A stretch of DNA of 64,000 bases from contig JACPUX010000067.1 of the NCBI GenBank assembly GCA_016192065.1, positions 124,001-188,000 of the forward strand, read 5' to 3'. Positions 58,953-64,000 of this stretch are shown piece after piece. Position 1 is the first letter of the stretch, and each line of letters starts with the position of its first letter. The position numbers were made by a program, and so were the translations under genes. The stretch is from Betaproteobacteria bacterium. GTDB taxonomy: Bacteria > Pseudomonadota > Gammaproteobacteria > Burkholderiales > Casimicrobiaceae. The notes under the pieces are model-generated. The model did not search any database. It saw only the letters and a list, made by a program, of their open reading frames with translations, and was not told where the DNA came from.

Positions 58953-60388
58953 ACGCCGCCGAGCTGCTGCTCGCTGGCGCGCCCGATGCCCCGGCGATCA
59001 TCGACGCCGAGGTGTCCTTAACCTATGCCGAGTTGCGCGGACGGGTGCTCGGGGCCGCCGCGGCTTGGCAGCGATGGGGCCTGCGGCCCGGGCAGCGTTG
59101 CGTGATTGGCCTTGCCGATGGTGCCGATTGGGTGAGCGCGTTTTTGGGACTGATCTGGATGGGCGGCGTGCCGATCGCCATCAGTCCACGCACCGAGGTC
59201 GAACAAATTCGAGATCTCATCATCGACTCCGGTGCCGCCGTGCTCCTGCTTGAGGATCACACGTCGGCGGCCGTGGCCGACGCGCGCGCCAAAGGTTTTT
59301 CGGTGTGGTGCGATCACCTGGCGCAAACCGCGGGGCCGGCCACTGTGCACGAGGCGCACGCCGACGATCCGGCGTTCTGGCTCTACTCTTCGGGAACCAC
59401 GGGCAGGCCCAAAGGCATCGTGCACGCTCATCGTGCCGCGGTGCAGGCGCATGTGTTCGCGCGCGACGTGCTCGGCGCCACCGCCCAGGATCGCTTCTAT
59501 TCCACTTCCAAACTGTTCTTCGCCTACCCCTTGGCCAATGCGCTCTTTGCCGGATTGCGGCTGGGCGCCAGCGTGGTACTCGACGCCGCCTGGCCGAATC
59601 CGGAACGCGTCGCGGAGAACATTGCGCGTCATCGACCCACGCTCCTTTTTTGCGTGCCGACCTTGTATCGCCGCCTTCTGGAAGCCGGTGTCGCCTTTAC
59701 CGGGGTGCGCGCCGGGGTGTCCGCGGGAGAAGCCTGCCCGGCGGATGTCGCCGAGGCTTGGCGCGAACGCACGGGGGTGGCGCTCTTCAACGGATATGGG
59801 ACCACCGAGACGTTGTCGCTCATGCTTTATCGACCGGCCGGGATGGCGGGTGTCGTGCCCACACCCTTGACCAAGGTCGAGGTCGATACCGAAGCGGAAG
59901 CACAAGATGGTGCCTTGCGTCTTTGGTTCTCCCATCCGGCGGTGTCCTTGGGTTACTCGCGGGCGGTCACGCACGACAGCGCGCGGTTTGGCGCGCTGGG
60001 GTTCTCACCCGGCGACCTCTTTCGGCCTGCCGGAGAGAGCCGCGAACAAGGTTGGAATTTCGCCGGTCGTTCCGATCAATTGCTCAAAGTGTTTGGCCGC
60101 TGGGTCGATACCACGGCGCTGGAAAACCTTGTCGCGCACCGCCTGCGAGGCTTGGTGCGGGAAAGCTGCGTCGTGCCGCGTGGCGGGGAGAGCGGCGATA
60201 CCATCGCCTTGCATCTCTATGTCGTGCCCGGGCCATCGGGAGATTCCGCTGCGCGCGCCGCAGCCTCCGCGGCGATTGCGGATCTGCCCGCCTATCAACG
60301 TCCCGCACACATACACCTCATCGCGGAACTGCCGCGCACCGAAACCGGCAAACTGCGCCGCGGTGCACTTGCGGCGCTCAACAAGTGA
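58949..60388 (+). CDS. Acyl-CoA ligase, benzoate-CoA-ligase-like AMP-forming enzyme
   Basis: This 479-residue ANL-superfamily enzyme activates a carboxylic acid to its CoA ester. It has the phosphate loop YSSGTTGRPKG, the adenylation motif GYGTTET, the hinge/GD motif (SPGDLF) and the C-terminal lysine in TETGKLRRG. The SKLFFAYPLAN segment resembles benzoate- and hydroxybenzoate-CoA ligases. The ATG at 58949 follows AGGAAGAGG; an ORF to 58667 is an artefact of the hairpin region. Confidence 0.88.
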   Translation: MNAAELLLAGAPDAPAIIDAEVSLTYAELRGRVLGAAAAWQRWGLRPGQRCVIGLADGADWVSAFLGLIWMGGVPIAISPRTEVEQIRDLIIDSGAAVLLLEDHTSAAVADARAKGFSVWCDHLAQTAGPATVHEAHADDPAFWLYSSGTTGRPKGIVHAHRAAVQAHVFARDVLGATAQDRFYSTSKLFFAYPLANALFAGLRLGASVVLDAAWPNPERVAENIARHRPTLLFCVPTLYRRLLEAGVAFTGVRAGVSAGEACPADVAEAWRERTGVALFNGYGTTETLSLMLYRPAGMAGVVPTPLTKVEVDTEAEAQDGALRLWFSHPAVSLGYSRAVTHDSARFGALGFSPGDLFRPAGESREQGWNFAGRSDQLLKVFGRWVDTTALENLVAHRLRGLVRESCVVPRGGESGDTIALHLYVVPGPSGDSAARAAASAAIADLPAYQRPAHIHLIAELPRTETGKLRRGALAALNK

Positions 60389-60542
60389 GCCCGGCGGTTC
60401 AAAAGCGCGTCAGGTTCTGGGTGCGAGTGCGGTACGAGCAGGGTAACGCTGCCGATGGTCGGCGCAAATTGCCGCTCCACCTCGGTCGTGAAGGTGCCGC
60501 ACCAGGAGGCACAGGTGTCCTGGCCTACTCAAGGAGGTCGAA

Positions 60543-61490
60543 ATGCTGAATCGTAGAGGGTTCCTTGCTGGCGTCACGGCCGTTGCCGCGGGCGCATGCT
60601 CGGGTTGGCAGAAGCTCGCATATGCACAAGGTGCCGGATCGCGCAAAACGCGACTCATCCTGTTGGGGACCAAAGGCGGGCCGCGCGTCGGCGGCGATGG
60701 CAGGAAAAACCCGTCCACGCTCCTGCTGATCAACGGCGTGCCCTATGTGGTCGACTGCGGCTATGGCACTTCACAGCATCTTGTTCGGGCCGGGGTACCG
60801 CTCAATAGCCTGCGCTATGTCTTTCTTACTCACCATCACTCCGATCACAATCTGGAATTCGGCAGCGTGATCTACAACGGCTGGGCGACGGGTTTGCGCA
60901 GCCGGGTCGATGCATGGGGACCGCCCGGCACGGAAAGAATGGCGCAGGCCTTCTTTGACTACATGAAGCTGGATATCGAAACGCGCATGGACGACGAAGG
61001 ACGGCCAGACCTGCGCAAACTCGTTTTTGCCCACGACTTCGACCAGCCCGGAGTGGTGATGCAGAACGACGACGTGAAGGTCAGCGCGGCCAGAGTGCGT
61101 CACCCTCCGATCGAGCACGCCTATGCCTATCGCTTCGACACCACGGAGCGTTCGATGGTGATTTCTGGCGACACCAATTACTCACTGGAGCTGATCGAAC
61201 TCGCCAAGGGGGCCGATGTGCTCGTGCACGAAGTGCTCTACATGCCCGGTTTGGAAAAGCTGCTGTCGCGGGTTCCGAACGCCGCGAAACTCAGAGACCA
61301 CATCGTCGCCAGCCATACCGTGCCAGAAGACGTGGGGCGGGTGGCCGCTGCCGCCGGCGTCAAGACCGTGGTATTGTCCCATTTCGTTCCGGGGGATGAT
61401 CCATCCATCACCGACGAGCAGTGGACCGCGGGTGTGCGCAAGCACTTCAACGGACAGATTGTCGTCGGCAAGGATCTCATGGAGATCTGA
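60543..61490 (+). CDS. Metallo-beta-lactamase-fold hydrolase, exported
   Basis: This 315-residue MBL-fold protein has an N-terminal twin-Arg-like signal (NRRGFLAGVTAVAAGA). The metal site is THHHSDHN, with further His/Asp in SGDTNYS and LSHF near the C-terminus. AAGGAGG precedes the ATG. The substrate may be a phosphodiester, lactone or sulfate ester. It lies between the CoA ligase and the TRAP transporter and may act on the imported compound. Confidence 0.85.
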   Translation: MLNRRGFLAGVTAVAAGACSGWQKLAYAQGAGSRKTRLILLGTKGGPRVGGDGRKNPSTLLLINGVPYVVDCGYGTSQHLVRAGVPLNSLRYVFLTHHHSDHNLEFGSVIYNGWATGLRSRVDAWGPPGTERMAQAFFDYMKLDIETRMDDEGRPDLRKLVFAHDFDQPGVVMQNDDVKVSAARVRHPPIEHAYAYRFDTTERSMVISGDTNYSLELIELAKGADVLVHEVLYMPGLEKLLSRVPNAAKLRDHIVASHTVPEDVGRVAAAAGVKTVVLSHFVPGDDPSITDEQWTAGVRKHFNGQIVVGKDLMEI

Positions 61491-61571
61491 GCGGCCAGTC
61501 AAGTGATTTTGGGTTGACCAACGCGCCAGCGCGAGGAGCGGCTGGCTTTTTGCCCCACGAGGAGGAAACAA

Positions 61572-62615
61572 ATGAGAATTACGAAGCAGAATTCAGCAGG
61601 ATTGCTGTCGGCTCTTGGCCTCGTCACCGCCTTACCCGCGGTGGCCCAGGAGATCACCCTCAAAGTGCACCACTTTCTGCCGCCGCCTTCCACGGCGCAC
61701 AGCAAGTTCATCACCCCCTGGTGCGACAAGATCAACAAGGAGTCGGGTGGGAAACTGAAGTGTCAGATTTATCCGGCGATGCAATTGGGCGGCACGCCGC
61801 CGCAGTTGATCGAGCAGGTCAAGGACGGGGTTGCCGATATCGTCTGGACCTTGCCTGGCTACAGCGCCGGGCGCTTTCCCGCGGCGGAAGTCTTCGAATT
61901 GCCCTTTTCCATTCGTAGTGCGCAAGGATCGAGCCGTGCGCTGTGGGAGTACATCCATACCAACAGGTTGCATCAAAGCGAATTCAAGGACGTGCACCCC
62001 ATTGCCTTTCATGTGCACGACCAGGGACACCTGCATATGGTCAAGAAGCCCATCCAGAGTCTAGACGACTTCAAGGGTCTCAAGGTGCGCGCGCCCACGC
62101 GGCTGACCAACAAAATGCTCGCCAGCTTCGGTGCCACCCCGGTGGGCATGCCCGTGCCGCAAGTGCCCGAAGCGCTCTCCAAAGGCGTGATCGATGGCGC
62201 CGTGTTGCCCTGGGAAGTCGTGCCCGCGATCAAAGTGCAGGAACTGGTGAAGTTCCATAGCGAAGGCGACCCCGCGGCACGCGCGCTTTATACCTCGGTG
62301 TTTATCTTTGCGATGAACAAAGCGAAATACGCCTCGCTACCCGCGGACTTGAAGAAAGTGATCGATGCCAATAGCGGGCCGGAGACCTCGGCCTGGATCG
62401 GCAAAGTCTGGGACGATTCAGCCACCGGCGCGAGGAAGCTTGCGGTCGATCGCAAGAACCAGTTCAACACCATTCCCGCCGCCGAACTGAAGAAGTGGGA
62501 GGCCGCCGCCGCCCCGCTGGCCGACGAGTGGGTCAAAGACGTGAGCGCCAAAGGGCATGATGGCAAAGCGCTGTTGCAAAGCGCAAGGGATCTCATCGGC
62601 AAGCACGACCGATGA
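61572..62615 (+). CDS. TRAP transporter substrate-binding protein (DctP family)
   Basis: This 347-residue periplasmic binding protein has a signal peptide ending AVAQEITL, then KVHHFLPPPSTAHSKF, CQIYPAMQLGG, and the family's specificity segment FKGLKVRAPTRLTNKML with the carboxylate-binding Arg. GAGGAGG precedes the ATG. It delivers an organic acid to the DctQM membrane subunits encoded next. Confidence 0.92.
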   Translation: MRITKQNSAGLLSALGLVTALPAVAQEITLKVHHFLPPPSTAHSKFITPWCDKINKESGGKLKCQIYPAMQLGGTPPQLIEQVKDGVADIVWTLPGYSAGRFPAAEVFELPFSIRSAQGSSRALWEYIHTNRLHQSEFKDVHPIAFHVHDQGHLHMVKKPIQSLDDFKGLKVRAPTRLTNKMLASFGATPVGMPVPQVPEALSKGVIDGAVLPWEVVPAIKVQELVKFHSEGDPAARALYTSVFIFAMNKAKYASLPADLKKVIDANSGPETSAWIGKVWDDSATGARKLAVDRKNQFNTIPAAELKKWEAAAAPLADEWVKDVSAKGHDGKALLQSARDLIGKHDR

Positions 62616-62675
62616 GCGGATGCGCTCCGCGCCAAACACGGAGCGGAGCGCCTCGAAGCCTGGGGGGACGGAAAG

Positions 62676-63206
62676 ATGTCGCAAGTGGAGCCGGGTGCGC
62701 CGGCACTTGACTTGACCGAAGACGCCTTCGGCACCTTGTTGTTTCGCCTTTCGCGGGGCTTTGCCCTGGCCGGTGGGCTGGTGCTCTTGGCCCTGACCCT
62801 GATGTCGGTGGCCAGCGTGGCCCTGCGCAGCCTAGGCTTCAAGCCCGTGCCGGGCGACTTTGAACTGGTGCAATTGGGCTGTGCCGCGGCTGTGTCCTTG
62901 TTTTTGCCCTGGTGCCAGATGCGTCGCGGACACGTCATCGTCGACTTCTTCACCTTGCATCTGGCCACCAAAAAGCGCGCCACCCTCGACGCCCTGGGCG
63001 CGCTCGCTTTGGCGATCTGCGCCGCACTCATCGCCTGGCGGCTCAGCCTGGGGCTTTGGAGCACGCGGGAATCCGAAGAAGCCACCATGATCCTCGCCGT
63101 GCCCGTCTGGTGGGCCTTTGTGCCCATGGTGCCCTCCTTCGCACTGCTAGCCCTCACCGGCCTTCACGCTGCCTGGGGCTATTTGCGCGGGGCGCGGACA
63201 TCATGA
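62676..63206 (+). CDS. TRAP transporter small permease (DctQ family)
   Basis: This 176-residue protein has four membrane helices and the DctQ features GDFELVQLGCAAAVSLFLPW and GHVIVDFFT. Its stop overlaps the large permease start (ATGA). Confidence 0.9.
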   Translation: MSQVEPGAPALDLTEDAFGTLLFRLSRGFALAGGLVLLALTLMSVASVALRSLGFKPVPGDFELVQLGCAAAVSLFLPWCQMRRGHVIVDFFTLHLATKKRATLDALGALALAICAALIAWRLSLGLWSTRESEEATMILAVPVWWAFVPMVPSFALLALTGLHAAWGYLRGARTS

Positions 63207-64000
63207 GCGGTACCGCCCTCGGTTTCAGCTTCTTCGCCCTCCTGCTGGCGCTCCTGGCGCTGCGCGTGCCGATCGCCATCGCCATGTTGGGCACTGGCAT
63301 CGCCGGGTATGTCACCATGACCGGCTGGGGGCCGCTGTTGAATTACCTCAAAACCGCCGCCTATGCGCGCTACTCGGTCTACGACCTGTCCGTGGTACCG
63401 CTCTTTTTGCTCATGGGGCAATTTGCCTCCCGGGGCGGGTTGTCTAAAGGTCTGTTCGACGCCGCCAATGCGCTGATCGGGCACTTTCGCGGCGGGGTGG
63501 CGATGGCGGCCATCGGCGCTTGCGCGGGTTTTGGGGCGATTTGCGGTTCTTCTCTCGCCACCGCCGCGACCATGGGCCAGGTGGCGCTGCCCGAACTGCG
63601 CCGCTTCAATTATTCGCCGGCGCTGGCCACCGGCACCCTCGCCGCGGGCGGCACTTTGGGCATCCTCATTCCGCCTTCGGTGGTGCTGGCGATTTATGCC
63701 ATTCTCACCCAACAGAACATCGCGGCGATGTTCATGGCTGCGTTTGTGCCCGGTGTGCTGGCCGCCTTGGGCTACATGCTGGCCATTGCCGTCTACGTGC
63801 GGCTATATCCCCAATCCGGTCCGGCGGGGCCGCGCCTGGCCTGGGCCGAGCGGCTGAGGGCCTTCCGGGGGGTATGGGCGGTCCTCTTGGTGTTCGTCAT
63901 CGTCATCGGCGGCATCTATTCGGGATTGTTCACCCCCACCGAAGCGGCTGCCATTGGCACCGCCGCCACTGGCGCCCTGGCGTTTCGCAGGGGTTTGCGC
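63203..64000 (+). CDS. TRAP transporter large permease (DctM family), cut by the window end
   Basis: This is the first 266 codons of the large permease. Conserved features are VPLFLLMGQFASRGGLSKGLF, AAIGACAGFGAICGSSLATAATM, GTLAAGGTLGILIPPSVVLAIYA and LFTPTEAAAIG. The frame is open to the last base; the C-terminus lies outside the window. Confidence 0.92.
   Translation, partial: MSGTALGFSFFALLLALLALRVPIAIAMLGTGIAGYVTMTGWGPLLNYLKTAAYARYSVYDLSVVPLFLLMGQFASRGGLSKGLFDAANALIGHFRGGVAMAAIGACAGFGAICGSSLATAATMGQVALPELRRFNYSPALATGTLAAGGTLGILIPPSVVLAIYAILTQQNIAAMFMAAFVPGVLAALGYMLAIAVYVRLYPQSGPAGPRLAWAERLRAFRGVWAVLLVFVIVIGGIYSGLFTPTEAAAIGTAATGALAFRRGLR

Overview
The window is about 64 kb of GC-rich DNA from a betaproteobacterium. 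The housekeeping order supports this: accA-tilS, and queA-tgt-yajC-secD-secF. Rhodocyclales or a close order is likely, but the genus cannot be fixed from the sequence. No rRNA, CRISPR array, transposase or integrase was recognised.

Layout. (1) 86-4040: tilS, accA and a secreted PHB-depolymerase-like esterase. (2) 4196-5924: a restriction-modification pair, a beta-class SPPYW DNA methyltransferase overlapping an XhoI/PaeR7I-family endonuclease. (3) 6176-6691: a divergent LspA-like membrane protein. (4) 6849-27626: a Cu/Ag (heavy-metal) resistance island. One long minus-strand operon holds an outer-membrane factor, membrane protein, RND adaptor, RND pump, small exported proteins, cytochrome c, Cu+ P-type ATPase, an 11-residue His-rich reading frame, DUF2933, a PEMT/ICMT-like methyltransferase and DUF411. 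Facing it on the plus strand are cusRS-like regulators and a second cusCBAF-like operon. A CopR/CusR-type palindrome lies between the two arms. (5) 27791-30448: DMT transporter, TetR and DedA. (6) 30491-35934: secF, secD, yajC, tgt, queA. (7) 36069-36485: a tRNA-Leu(CAA) gene preceded by a duplicated 5' half that is interrupted by three tandem 86-bp repeats. (8) 36650-44717: GNAT enzyme, HTH gene, aldolase plus mtnA (thiomethyl-pentose salvage), glutathione peroxidase, an orphan solute-binding protein and an exported CHAT protease-like protein. (9) 44814-64000: an accessory catabolic region with molybdenum hydroxylase, TetR and LysR regulators, a fused hydratase/3-hydroxyacyl-CoA dehydrogenase, thiolase, Liv-type ABC importer, acyl-CoA ligase, metallo-hydrolase and a TRAP transporter cut by the window end.

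How the parts work together. In the copper island, periplasmic chaperones (CusF-like, Met-rich, DUF411) and two tripartite RND pumps would remove periplasmic metal, while the P-type ATPase clears the cytoplasm, under CusRS control. The last 20 kb looks like uptake (Liv and TRAP), CoA activation and beta-oxidation-type cleavage of an unidentified organic acid, with at least three local regulators.

The least ordinary signals are the interrupted tRNA-Leu duplication, mobile repeats captured inside two metal-efflux genes, the array of hairpins plus leader peptide ahead of the CoA ligase, the His-rich micro-ORF, and the LspA homologue with an altered catalytic residue.
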